Shown here: piece after piece, positions 8,424 through 16,525 of the stretch | Numbering within the stretch: position 1 is the stretch's first letter | Layout of the letters: each line of letters begins with the position of its first letter | Assembly: GCF_004138485.1 (NCBI RefSeq) | Contig: NZ_ML142848.1 | Coordinates: 1,896,640-1,960,639, forward strand | Origin: Peristeroidobacter soli | GTDB lineage: Bacteria > Pseudomonadota > Gammaproteobacteria > Steroidobacterales > Steroidobacteraceae | Length of the DNA stretch: 64,000 nt | Reading direction: 5' to 3' | Program-made: the position numbers and the translations under genes | The notes under the pieces: generated by a model | The model's database searches: none | What the model saw: the letters and a program-made list of their open reading frames with translations, nothing else | What the model was told of the DNA's origin: nothing

Positions 8424-9881
8424 GTGAACGCTCGCCGCCGAACGGCTTCCGCCCAGACCGCCCTCGTCTGGTTCAGGCGCGACCTGCGCCTCACCGACAA
8501 TCCCGCGCTACTGCATGCTCTCGAACACGCCGAGCGCGTGGTGCCTGTGTTCGTTTATTCGCCCGACGAGGATGCTTCCTGGGCACCGGGCGCGGCCAGT
8601 CGCTGGTGGCTGCATCACAGCCTGGTCGCACTGGACGCAGGACTGCGCAAAATCGGCAGCCAGCTCATCGTGCTGAAAGCTGCTGATTCACTGTCGGCGC
8701 TACGCGATGGCCTCCGGAAAACGGGCGCGACGCTCGTCTGTTGGAACAAGCTTTACGAACCGGCGGCATTGAAGCGCGACGCCAGGGTCGCCGCGGCGCT
8801 GGACGATGACGGGGTGTCAGTCGAGCAAAGCAACGGAGCGCTGTTGTTCGAGCCGGGCACGGTGTTGAACCAGCAAAGCCTGCCGTATCGAGTATTCACC
8901 CCTTTCTGGCGCACCGTGGAAAAGCTGTTGCCGACCTTGCCGCCTCCGAGCAAGGCGCCGCGCAAATTGCCGCCCGTCCCGCGCGGCCTCGCGCATGTCG
9001 CCATCGATGACCTCGAACTCCTGCCCAAGAACCCCTGGGACGAAGGCCTGGCGGCAAGTTGGACGCCGGGTGAAATCGGTGCCGCCAGACAACTCAAGCA
9101 ATTCGGCAAACACGTCGCGAGCTACCCGACCGGCCGGGATCGACCCGACCGCGTCGAGACCTCGCGCCTCTCGCCCCACTTGCACTTCGGCGAAATCGGG
9201 CCGCGACAGATTGTCGCCATGCTCCGACATTCCGGGCACGGCGCGTCGCAAGCCAAAGGAACCGACAGCTATCTGCGCCAGATCGGTTGGCGTGAGTTCG
9301 CGCATCACCTGCTGTTCCATTTTCCGGACACGACCGACGCGCCCCTGGACAAACGCTTCGCCAAACAGAAATGGCGGCGCAGCGCTGCCGACCTGCGAGC
9401 CTGGCAGCGCGGTGCCACCGGCATCCCCCTGGTGGACGCCGGCATGCGCGAGCTGTGGCGCACCGGCTGGATGCACAACCGCATCCGAATGATCACCGCC
9501 TCCGTACTAACCAAGAACCTGCAGATTCACTGGCTGCAGGGCGCTCGTTGGTTCTGGGAGACGCTGGTCGATGCGGATCTGGCGAACAATACGTTGGGCT
9601 GGCAATGGGTCGCGGGCTGCGGCGCCGACGCGGCGCCCTATTACCGCATCTTCAATCCTGTCTTGCAGGCCAAGCGCTTCGATCCCTTGCGCGGCTACAT
9701 CCGCCATTGGGTCCCGGAGCTCGCGCGCTTGCCGGATCGATGGATTCATCAACCCTGGGCCGCGCCGGCAGCGGTTTTGCAGCGGGCCGGCGTCGAACTG
9801 GACAAAACCTACCCCCGCCCCGTGCTCGACCTGGGGGAATCCCGCAAACGCGCGCTTCAGGTTTATTCCCAGCTGCGTTAA
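8424..9881 (+). CDS. phrB: Deoxyribodipyrimidine photolyase (class I)
   Basis: A 485-residue cryptochrome/photolyase-family flavoprotein that would split UV-induced cyclobutane pyrimidine dimers with blue light. The N-terminal antenna domain starts with LVWFRRDLRLTDN at residues 14-26; the C-terminal FAD domain carries TSRLSPHLHFGEI, the WREFAHHLL segment, TGIPLVDAGMREL, GWMHNRIRM and the ending WVAGCGADAAPYYRIFNP. These are characteristic of class I CPD photolyases. GTG at 8424 gives a start 12 residues before the beta1 strand. A lipid-modification operon follows within 65 bp on the same strand, an arrangement reminiscent of light- or singlet-oxygen-stress gene groups. Confidence 0.95.
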   Translation: MNARRRTASAQTALVWFRRDLRLTDNPALLHALEHAERVVPVFVYSPDEDASWAPGAASRWWLHHSLVALDAGLRKIGSQLIVLKAADSLSALRDGLRKTGATLVCWNKLYEPAALKRDARVAAALDDDGVSVEQSNGALLFEPGTVLNQQSLPYRVFTPFWRTVEKLLPTLPPPSKAPRKLPPVPRGLAHVAIDDLELLPKNPWDEGLAASWTPGEIGAARQLKQFGKHVASYPTGRDRPDRVETSRLSPHLHFGEIGPRQIVAMLRHSGHGASQAKGTDSYLRQIGWREFAHHLLFHFPDTTDAPLDKRFAKQKWRRSAADLRAWQRGATGIPLVDAGMRELWRTGWMHNRIRMITASVLTKNLQIHWLQGARWFWETLVDADLANNTLGWQWVAGCGADAAPYYRIFNPVLQAKRFDPLRGYIRHWVPELARLPDRWIHQPWAAPAAVLQRAGVELDKTYPRPVLDLGESRKRALQVYSQLR

Positions 9882-9944
9882 TGAATTAGCGATTGAATCC
9901 ACCGCTCGTCGCTCATGCGAAATCCGTCACAAGGACGCATGACC

Positions 9945-10910
9945 ATGAGCACCAACCCTGAAAGCGCACCGCCCCGCACGCTGTGGACCAGCCTGACCAG
10001 CTGGTTGGATGTGCGCGCGGGCCTGGCCAATTACGACGCCTCCAAAATCGACAACGTCGACTGGATGCGCGTGATTCCTTTCATCGGCATGCACCTCGCC
10101 TGTGTGGCGGTGCTGTTCGTCGGCGTCAGTCCGATCGCCGCCGGCATGGCCATCGGCATGTATGTGATCCGCATGTTCGCGATCACCGGCTTCTACCACC
10201 GCTACTTCTCGCATCGTTCGTTCAAGACTTCGCGCGCCGGCCAGTTCGTGTTCGCTCTGCTCGGCGCTTCAGCCGTGCAGCGCGGCCCGATCTGGTGGGC
10301 TGCGCACCACCGTCATCACCACGCGTTCTCGGACACCGAGCACGACGTTCACTCGCCGGTCCAGCGCAGTTTTCTCTGGAGCCACATGGGCTGGTTCCTG
10401 TCGCGCCGTCATTTCCAACCCGACCTGTCCCGCGTCCGCGACTTGCTGAAGTTTCCCGAGCTGAAGCTGCTGGACCGTTTCGACATCCTGGTGCCGATCG
10501 TCCTCGCGGTCGGCTTGTTCGGCCTCGGCGCGCTGCTCGAACACGCCGCGCCGAACCTGCACACGGATCGATGGCAGATGCTGGTGTGGGGCTTCTTCGT
10601 TTCGACGGTCGTGACTTATCACGCCACCTACACCATCAATTCACTGTGCCATCGCTTCGGCAAGCGCCGTTACGAGACCAGCGACGACAGCCGCAACAAC
10701 CTGTGGCTGGCACTGCTGACGTTCGGCGAAGGCTGGCACAACAACCATCATCACTATCCGGTGTCGACGCGACAGGGATTCTATTGGTGGGAGATCGACC
10801 TGACTTACTACGGACTGCGCGTGCTGGCGCTGTTCGGGATCGTCTGGGATCTCAAGCCGGTGCCTCGCGAGGTGCGCGACGCGCGCACCCGCAGATCGCC
10901 AGCTCACTAA
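9945..10910 (+). CDS. Membrane acyl-lipid/acyl-CoA fatty acid desaturase
   Basis: A 321-residue integral membrane di-iron desaturase. The three histidine boxes are HRYFSH near residue 86, HHRHHH near residue 122 and HNNHHH near residue 265, spaced as in delta-9 acyl-CoA desaturases. Hydrophobic pairs of helices precede boxes 1 and 3. It should introduce a cis double bond in a saturated acyl chain using O2 and electrons from a ferredoxin or cytochrome-like donor not encoded here. ATG 9945 was chosen over 9939 and 9915 because AAGGA at 9931-9935 then lies 9 nt upstream. It leads an apparent operon with the FAD protein, DUF1365 and CFA-type genes, which could act on the new double bond. Confidence 0.92.
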   Translation: MSTNPESAPPRTLWTSLTSWLDVRAGLANYDASKIDNVDWMRVIPFIGMHLACVAVLFVGVSPIAAGMAIGMYVIRMFAITGFYHRYFSHRSFKTSRAGQFVFALLGASAVQRGPIWWAAHHRHHHAFSDTEHDVHSPVQRSFLWSHMGWFLSRRHFQPDLSRVRDLLKFPELKLLDRFDILVPIVLAVGLFGLGALLEHAAPNLHTDRWQMLVWGFFVSTVVTYHATYTINSLCHRFGKRRYETSDDSRNNLWLALLTFGEGWHNNHHHYPVSTRQGFYWWEIDLTYYGLRVLALFGIVWDLKPVPREVRDARTRRSPAH

Positions 10911-10946
10911 AACAAGCATCCACAACGTTACGGGCAGGACATCATC

Positions 10947-12236
10947 ATGCGCATCGGAGTCATCGGCGCGGGGATCGCAGGACTTTATGCCGCCTGGCGG
11001 CTGAGCCGGCAGCACGACGTCACCGTATTCGAAGCGGGCGATTACCCCGGCGGCCACACCAACACCGTCGACGTCGACTGGCAAGGCAAACACTACGCCG
11101 TCGACACCGGCTTCATCGTTTTCAACGACTGGACCTATCCCAACTTCATCGCGATGTTGCGCGAGCTGGGCGTGCAGTGGCAACCGTCGAACATGAGCTT
11201 CAGCCTGCGCTGTGAGCGCACCGGCCTGGAGTACAACGGCACGTCGTTGAATGCGCTGTTCGCACAGCGCTCGAACCTCGTGAGCCCGTCGTTTCTGCGC
11301 ATGATCTACGACATCCTGCGCTTCAATCGTGAGTCCCGCGCGCTGCTGAAGACCCAGGACGACAAATTGACGTTGAGCGAGTATCTGCGCGCCAACGGTT
11401 ACTCCAAATCGTTCGCCGAGCGCTACATCCTGCCGATGGGCCGCGCGATCTGGTCCGCCGAGGCCGATGCGATGCTGTCGTTCCCGGCGCGCTTCTTCGT
11501 GGACTTCTTCGAGCGCCACGGCTTCTTGAACATCGACAACCGCCCGCAGTGGCAGGCGGTCAAAGGCGGCTCGCGTGAATATGTGCGCAAGCTGATGGCG
11601 TCGATGAAGGCCGACGTTCGGTTGTCGACGCCCATCGAAGGCGTTCGGCGTCGGGCCAATGAGGTCGAGGTCTGTACGCGCAACGGCGAGGTGCATCGCT
11701 TCGACCACGTCTTCATCGCGTGCCACAGCGATCAAGCGCTCGAGATGTTGACCGACCCGTCGCCTGCGGAACAGGAAGTGCTGAAGGCATTTCCGTACGC
11801 CGCGAACGAAGCGATCCTGCACACGGATACTTCTCTGCTGCCGCGCCGTCCGTTGGCGCGCGCGGCCTGGAACTATCACGCGCTGAAGAATCCTCAGCAG
11901 CCGGTCGCGCTGACCTACGACATGAACACCCTGCAGACGCTGGATGCGCCGACCAAATTCCTGGTCACGCTGAACCACGCGGACGCGATCAACCCAAGCA
12001 AGATCATCCAGCGCATCGCGTATCACCACCCGGTTTATTTGCCTCAGGGCGTCGCCGCGCAAGCACGCCATCGTGAAGTGAACGGCGCCCGGCGCACTTA
12101 CTACTGTGGCGCCTACTGGCGCTACGGCTTTCACGAAGATGGGGTCGTGACCGCGATGCGCGCGCTGGAACACTTCCAGTGGGATCTCACGTCGCGCGGC
12201 GAAACCACTCCGCCGGTTACGGCAAGCGTCGCCTGA
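10947..12236 (+). CDS. FAD-dependent amine-oxidase-like oxidoreductase
   Basis: A 429-residue flavoprotein. The N-terminal dinucleotide-binding motif GVIGAGIAGLYAAW is at residues 4-17, followed by the FEAGDYPGGHT segment that binds the adenosine ribose and pyrophosphate. The C-terminal YYCGAYWRYGFHEDGV region matches the flavin-binding end of the NAD(P)-binding amine-oxidase-like family. Such proteins are repeatedly found next to DUF1365 and CFA-synthase-like genes, in place of a true amine oxidase role, and are thought to take part in fatty-acid modification. AGGA precedes the ATG by a suitable distance. The gap to the desaturase is 36 bp. The exact reaction is unknown. Confidence 0.9.
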   Translation: MRIGVIGAGIAGLYAAWRLSRQHDVTVFEAGDYPGGHTNTVDVDWQGKHYAVDTGFIVFNDWTYPNFIAMLRELGVQWQPSNMSFSLRCERTGLEYNGTSLNALFAQRSNLVSPSFLRMIYDILRFNRESRALLKTQDDKLTLSEYLRANGYSKSFAERYILPMGRAIWSAEADAMLSFPARFFVDFFERHGFLNIDNRPQWQAVKGGSREYVRKLMASMKADVRLSTPIEGVRRRANEVEVCTRNGEVHRFDHVFIACHSDQALEMLTDPSPAEQEVLKAFPYAANEAILHTDTSLLPRRPLARAAWNYHALKNPQQPVALTYDMNTLQTLDAPTKFLVTLNHADAINPSKIIQRIAYHHPVYLPQGVAAQARHREVNGARRTYYCGAYWRYGFHEDGVVTAMRALEHFQWDLTSRGETTPPVTASVA

Positions 12237-12264
12237 CATCCGGCCGAATCATCCCGAGCTGCCC

Positions 12265-13062
12265 ATGGAAAGTTGTATCTATAACGGCTGGGTCCGTCAC
12301 CGCCGGCACGAACCGGCCGGCCATCAGTTCCGCTACGAACTGTTCATGATGTATCTGGACCTGGCCGAGCTGCCGCAGCTGTTCGACCGCCACTGGTGCT
12401 GGTCCACTCGTCGCCCGGCGCTGGCGCGTTTCAACCGTTCCGACTATCACCACACCCTCAACGACGGCGACGATGAGCACGGCGAACTGAGCCTCGACGA
12501 AGCCGTTCGCCGCACCGTCACCGCGCAAACCGGCCGCCGCCCGGACGGCCCGATCCGCATGCTCTCGCACCTGCGCTACTTCGGTTACATCTTCAACCCC
12601 GTGTCGTTCTACTACTGCTTCGACAGCACCGGCACGAAGGTCCAGACCATCCTCGCCGAAATCACCAACACGCCCTGGAAGGAACGCCACGCGTACGTGC
12701 TGCCCGTTTCCTCGGCGACGCGCAACGACAGCGTGATGCGCTTCGAGTTCGGCAAGGAATTTCATGTCTCGCCGTTCTGGCCCATGGACATGAGCTACGA
12801 CTGGCGCCTGAGCGCGCCGGGCGAACAGCTGCGAATTCACATGGATAACCTGCAGCAAAAAGACGGGCACACCCGCCGCGTGTTCGACGCCACGCTCACG
12901 CTGCAACGAGAGGAAATCTGCAGCGCCTCGCTCGCCCGGGCGCTGTATCGATATCCGCTCATGACCGCCAAAGTTTCCGGTGCGATTTACTGGCAGGCCC
13001 TGCGCCTGTGGTTCCGACGCACGCCGTTCTTCACTCACCCGAACCGGACCGTGACGCCATGA
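12265..13062 (+). CDS. DUF1365 family protein
   Basis: A 265-residue protein of the DUF1365 family, recognisable by the early HRR.EPAGHQFRY segment (about residues 13-24), HLRYFGYIFNPVSFYYCFD (97-115), the ITNTPWKERHAY region and the HVSPFWPMDMSYDW block (172-185). No transmembrane segment is obvious. The biochemical function is not established; the family is nearly always encoded between the FAD amine-oxidase-like protein and a CFA-synthase-like methyltransferase, as here, which suggests a shared lipid-modification pathway. Its TGA overlaps the ATG of the next gene as ATGA (13059-13062), indicating translational coupling. Confidence 0.92.
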   Translation: MESCIYNGWVRHRRHEPAGHQFRYELFMMYLDLAELPQLFDRHWCWSTRRPALARFNRSDYHHTLNDGDDEHGELSLDEAVRRTVTAQTGRRPDGPIRMLSHLRYFGYIFNPVSFYYCFDSTGTKVQTILAEITNTPWKERHAYVLPVSSATRNDSVMRFEFGKEFHVSPFWPMDMSYDWRLSAPGEQLRIHMDNLQQKDGHTRRVFDATLTLQREEICSASLARALYRYPLMTAKVSGAIYWQALRLWFRRTPFFTHPNRTVTP

Positions 13063-14318
13063 CAACAGCAAGACCGTCGATCCTCCCGAACGCGCCCGCC
13101 CTGGTCGCCAGCGACTCCTGGCTGCAACGGACCGGACGCAACGCGCTGCTCGGTCAATTGAAACATCTGAAGCACGGCGAGATCGCCGTCGTCGAAGGCG
13201 GAGAGGTGCATCGCTTCGGCAAGCCCACGCCGGAATGCTCGCTGTCCGCGACAGTCGAAGTCGTCCATCCCCAGTTCTGGGCCGACGCTGCGTTCGGCGG
13301 CACGACCGGCGCGGGCGAGGCTTACATTCACGGCCACTGGCGCAGCGACGACCTCACGGCGCTGGTTCGTATCATGGTGTTGAACCGGGAGATCATGCAG
13401 ACCATGGAAGGCGGCCTCGCCTTCTTGACGTCGCCGCTGCGACGGATCTTCCATTGGATGAACCGCAACTCCAAGGATGGCAGCCGCAAGAACATCGCGG
13501 CCCACTACGACCTGGGCAACGATTTCTTCCAACTGTTCCTCGACGACACGATGGCTTACTCGTGCGGCATCTTCGAAGCGCCGGAAGCGACGTTGAAGGA
13601 AGCTTCACTGGCGAAGTTCGAGGCGGTGTGCCGGAAGCTGCAATTGAAACCGTCCGATCATCTGGTCGAGATCGGCACAGGCTGGGGTGGGTTGGCCATT
13701 TACGCGGCGAAGAAGTACGGCTGCCGTGTTACGACGACCACGATCTCCAAAGAGCAGTATGCGCTGGCCAAGGAGCGTGTAGCTGCTGAAGGCTTGAACG
13801 ATCGGATCGATCTGCGGCTGGATGATTACCGCGATCTGGCGGGGCAGTACGACAAGCTGGTGTCGATCGAGATGATCGAGGCCGTGGGGCATCAGTTCCT
13901 GGATACTTACATTGCCAAGTGCGCCTCACTGTTGAAACCGAACGGCGCGATGTTGATCCAGGCCATCACCATCCAGGACCAGATTTATAACGATGCCCTG
14001 AAGAGCGTGGACTTCATCCAGCGCTTCGTGTTCCCGGGCAGCTTCATTCCGTGCGTCACGGCGATTACAGACGCGGTGACGCGATCGACGGACATGAAGG
14101 TCTATCACCTCGAAGACATCGGCCCGCACTACGCCACGACATTGCGCATGTGGCGCGAGAACTTCTTCGCCAACATCGGCAAGGTCCGCGCACTCGGCTA
14201 TCCCGAAGAGTTCATCCGCCTGTGGGACTACTACCTCTGCTACTGCGAAGGCGGCTTCGCCGAGCGGCAACTCGGTGACGTACACATGTTGATGGTGAAG
14301 CCCGGCTGGCGCGGGTAA
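13059..14318 (+). CDS. Cyclopropane-fatty-acyl-phospholipid synthase family methyltransferase
   Basis: A 419-residue SAM-dependent methyltransferase of the CFA synthase family, which adds a methylene group across a double bond of membrane phospholipid acyl chains, or a methyl group in relatives. HYDLGNDFFQLFLDDTMAYSC is split by the active-site region (Cys near residue 170), the SAM motif VEIGTGWGGLA is near 205, and SIEMIEAVGH and QRFVFPGSFIPC follow. Start ATG 13059 overlaps the DUF1365 stop. Together with the upstream desaturase it could make cyclopropane, methylated or furan-type fatty acids; which of these cannot be told from sequence. Confidence 0.92.
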   Translation: MTTARPSILPNAPALVASDSWLQRTGRNALLGQLKHLKHGEIAVVEGGEVHRFGKPTPECSLSATVEVVHPQFWADAAFGGTTGAGEAYIHGHWRSDDLTALVRIMVLNREIMQTMEGGLAFLTSPLRRIFHWMNRNSKDGSRKNIAAHYDLGNDFFQLFLDDTMAYSCGIFEAPEATLKEASLAKFEAVCRKLQLKPSDHLVEIGTGWGGLAIYAAKKYGCRVTTTTISKEQYALAKERVAAEGLNDRIDLRLDDYRDLAGQYDKLVSIEMIEAVGHQFLDTYIAKCASLLKPNGAMLIQAITIQDQIYNDALKSVDFIQRFVFPGSFIPCVTAITDAVTRSTDMKVYHLEDIGPHYATTLRMWRENFFANIGKVRALGYPEEFIRLWDYYLCYCEGGFAERQLGDVHMLMVKPGWRG

Positions 14319-14330
14319 AGTTCGCGGCAC

Positions 14331-14771
14331 ATGCTGCCGCTACGCCTCGCCATCTTCGCCGGAGTCTTCGGCATCGCTCTGTCCGGGCTGTTCTGGCTGC
14401 TCGGCAATTTGGGCGAGCCTGAGCTGCTGCGTTCGAAGAAGGCGGTCGTGGTGAAGGGCTGCGATCCCATCGAAGACGAGACCGCGGCCCGGATTTGTCC
14501 GCAGCTGTTTTGTCAGAAGCATCTGCTCGATACGCGCGTGTTCGAGCTGCGCTATCGATTCGATGTGACGCTGGACCGGCGCTCTGGGGCGGAGCATTTG
14601 ATCGGCGGTACGGCTAAACCGTTTGTGGCTAAACCTGGCGATGGGCCGGGGATGGAACGGAGTTTTCTTTGCGTGCTTCAGGGCTCGCAGGTTGTTGAGA
14701 GCCGCGCGATGTCTGCTGCGGAGCTGGGTGAGATTGCGGCCTCGTCGGAGTCGGAGTCGGAGTCGGATTAA
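14331..14771 (+). CDS. Hypothetical membrane-anchored protein
   Basis: A 146-residue protein with an N-terminal hydrophobic helix at about residues 5-24 that could be an uncleaved anchor or signal peptide. Five cysteines (including GCDPIEDETAARICPQLFC, residues 43-61) point to an exported, disulfide-containing domain. I do not recognise a family. The last eight residues, SESESESD, come from a hexanucleotide array TCGGAG at 14745-14768, the left edge of the repeat island; the repeat may have replaced the original 3' end. It starts 12 bp after the CFA-type gene and may be the last gene of that operon. Confidence 0.6.
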   Translation: MLPLRLAIFAGVFGIALSGLFWLLGNLGEPELLRSKKAVVVKGCDPIEDETAARICPQLFCQKHLLDTRVFELRYRFDVTLDRRSGAEHLIGGTAKPFVAKPGDGPGMERSFLCVLQGSQVVESRAMSAAELGEIAASSESESESD

Positions 14772-14905
14772 GAGGCGTCGGTGGTCCACGTCGCCGCGGT
14801 CTGTCTACTTTCGGAGTTGCTGTCGGAGGCGTCGGTGGTCCGAGTCACCCCGGTCTGTCTACTTTCGGCGTTGCTGCCGGAGGCGTGGGTGGTCCGCGTC
14901 GCCGG
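14772..14905. repeat. 54-bp tandem repeat, 2.5 copies
   Basis: Units 14772-14825 and 14826-14879 match at 48 of 54 positions by eye; a partial third unit starts at 14880 and diverges after about 25 bases. Each unit starts with GAGGCGT and includes CTGTCTACTTTCGG. The first unit begins directly after the stop codon of the preceding gene. Confidence 0.85.
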
Positions 14906-15172
14906 GAGTGACCTACCTCGTCCCGGCACCGGGCGCCGCCCGTCGCGCAATGCGCTCCTTGGCGCACGTCCATGGTGAGCCCTGCTGTTGCGGCCCCGTC
15001 CCTGTGCCGCAAAGCTGCCGGGACGAGGTAGGTCACTCCCGCCGCCGCCGCGATGTCACAGCGCATTCGCGCGTGACTCTTCTCCGACCCTGCGACCCTT
15101 GGTGCGTGCCTTAGCGTCTGCTCGTTGTCGAGCCGGCGTTGCGGCCGCGTTGGGGCGCGGCCGCTCTTCCGG

Positions 15173-15298
15173 GGTTAGCTTGTGAATTAAGGCTCGATCG
15201 ATGTAGCAGCGACCGAGGTTAGCTGTTGAGTTGAGCTCGATCGATGTAGCAGTGACCGAGGTTAGCTGCTGAATTGAGCTCGATCGTTATAGCAGCGA
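15173..15298. repeat. 43-bp tandem repeat, about 3 copies
   Basis: Full units 15192-15234 and 15235-15277 differ at only four positions; a partial copy (GGTTAGCTTGTGAATTAAG) precedes them and another starts at 15278. Each unit carries GCTCGATCGATGTAGCAG, containing the palindrome CGATCG. The array is centred between the arms of the 23-bp inverted repeat. Confidence 0.85.
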
Positions 15299-15824
15299 CA
15301 GCGGCGGCTGCGCTCAAGCGCGGCCGCAACGCCAGCTCTACAACGCGCATGCTCAAATTCACAACTGACGGTCGCACGGTCGGAAGAGCGTCACGCGCAA
15401 CGCGCAGGTGACGTTGAGGGCGGCGGCAGGGTGGGGGATCTCCTCCCCGGCAATTGGATCCGCCAGGGATGGCGGTCCTATAGCAGCCACAGGGGCTCGG
15501 CGGGGCCTTTCGGCGAAGCACGGCTTCGCTCCGCCGAGCGGGTGTACATGGATGTGCACCCTGGGCTTGCCCGGAGCAGGACTGCGCAGGGCAATGTGCA
15601 GCAGGGCGCCCGCGACAGCGGGAGCGAAGCGTGCGCAGGCGTGTGTCGCGGTGCCGGGGAGGAGATCCCCCACCCTGGCGACGCCGGACCACCGACGCCT
15701 CCGAATCCGAATCCGACTCCGGCTCCGAGTCCGGTTCCGAGGGAACGCGGTTGCCCCAACAAGGGTCAATCTTTAAGCTGACCCAACAGCGGCCCAATTC
15801 ATCTTCCATAACGCCCGAGTCCCC

Positions 15825-16514
15825 GTGTCAATCCGATCTCTCTGCGCACTCGTGCTGTGCTCGTGGTCCGTGCTGGCGTTGGCGGATTACGCGGCCGCTC
15901 CCAAGAAACCCATTGACCTCACGGGTTTCTGGATCTTGAATACCTCGGCCAGCGACGATCCCGAGGCTTTGCTGACAGCGAAGCAGGCCAAGGAGTGGGA
16001 GCGATTCGATCGCATGCGGCGCCGGGAAGAAGAGTCCTGGCCCGCCAATGTGCCTCCCCCCATCGACGCCGACGCCCCGCCCCCCGATGAAAACGGCAAT
16101 CGTCGTCGCGGGCCGCGGCCCTGGCAGAAGCAGCAGGAGGAGAATCTCCGGCGGATGCTCGGTGTCAGTCCCACGCTGGAAATCAAACAAGTCGAGCCAG
16201 GCCGCTTCGATGTGCTTTCCGCCGTCGACTCACGGCGGGTGCAGGCGGGCAGTCATACGCAGGTGTCGATGCCGGAGGGGCAGCTCGCCGATTCCTGGGT
16301 CGGTTGGGAAGGCGAGTGGTTTGTCATCGAGCGCCGCGTTCGCAGCGGGCCGCGGGCGCTGGAGAAGTTTCGGCTGACCAAGAGCGGCCAGCTCGAATAT
16401 CTGATGAACTGGAGCGGTGACAGCGAGCTGTCGGGCATCAAAGTGCGGCGCCTGTACGATCGCCGCACCGGGCCCGTGCCGGAAGCCAATCCGGATCACG
16501 GACCCTTGCAGTAA
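15825..16514 (+). CDS. Exported hypothetical protein
   Basis: A 229-residue protein starting at GTG 15825. Residues 1-20 (MSIRSLCALVLCSWSVLALA) form a signal peptide with a plausible cleavage after ALA. The mature part begins with a DLTGFWILN segment typical of small secreted lipocalin-like beta proteins, then has a proline-, arginine- and acid-rich stretch at about 70-105 that is probably disordered, and ends in beta-rich sequence. I do not recognise a named family. It is the first gene after the repeat island and is convergent with the aldehyde dehydrogenase, 11 bp apart. Confidence 0.65.
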   Translation: MSIRSLCALVLCSWSVLALADYAAAPKKPIDLTGFWILNTSASDDPEALLTAKQAKEWERFDRMRRREEESWPANVPPPIDADAPPPDENGNRRRGPRPWQKQQEENLRRMLGVSPTLEIKQVEPGRFDVLSAVDSRRVQAGSHTQVSMPEGQLADSWVGWEGEWFVIERRVRSGPRALEKFRLTKSGQLEYLMNWSGDSELSGIKVRRLYDRRTGPVPEANPDHGPLQ

Positions 16515-16525
16515 ACGGCGGGCCG

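Larger units (their letters stand above)
14745..15741. repeat. Gene-free 1-kb island of nested inverted and tandem repeats
   Basis: Between the genes ending at 14771 and starting at 15825 I see no supported gene. The island is bounded by mirrored arms: TCGGAG hexamers plus GAGGCGTCGGTGGTCC (14745-14787) on the left and the reverse complement (15686-15741) on the right, with a 16-bp exact core. Inside are a 26-bp perfect inverted repeat (14903-14928 with 15016-15041), a 23-bp pair with two mismatches (about 15130-15152 with 15316-15338), a 26-bp perfect pair (15427-15452 with 15652-15677) and two tandem arrays. Any open frames here have repeat-derived composition. Confidence 0.8.

Noticed and set aside
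14772-15298. Possible CRISPR array
   Set aside because: The 54-bp and 43-bp repeats are directly adjacent with no spacers, and no cas gene is near.
15219-15809. Minus-strand open frame inside the repeat island
   Set aside because: Its sequence comes from inverted and tandem repeats with arginine- and proline-rich translation, and it has no homologous feel or start signal.
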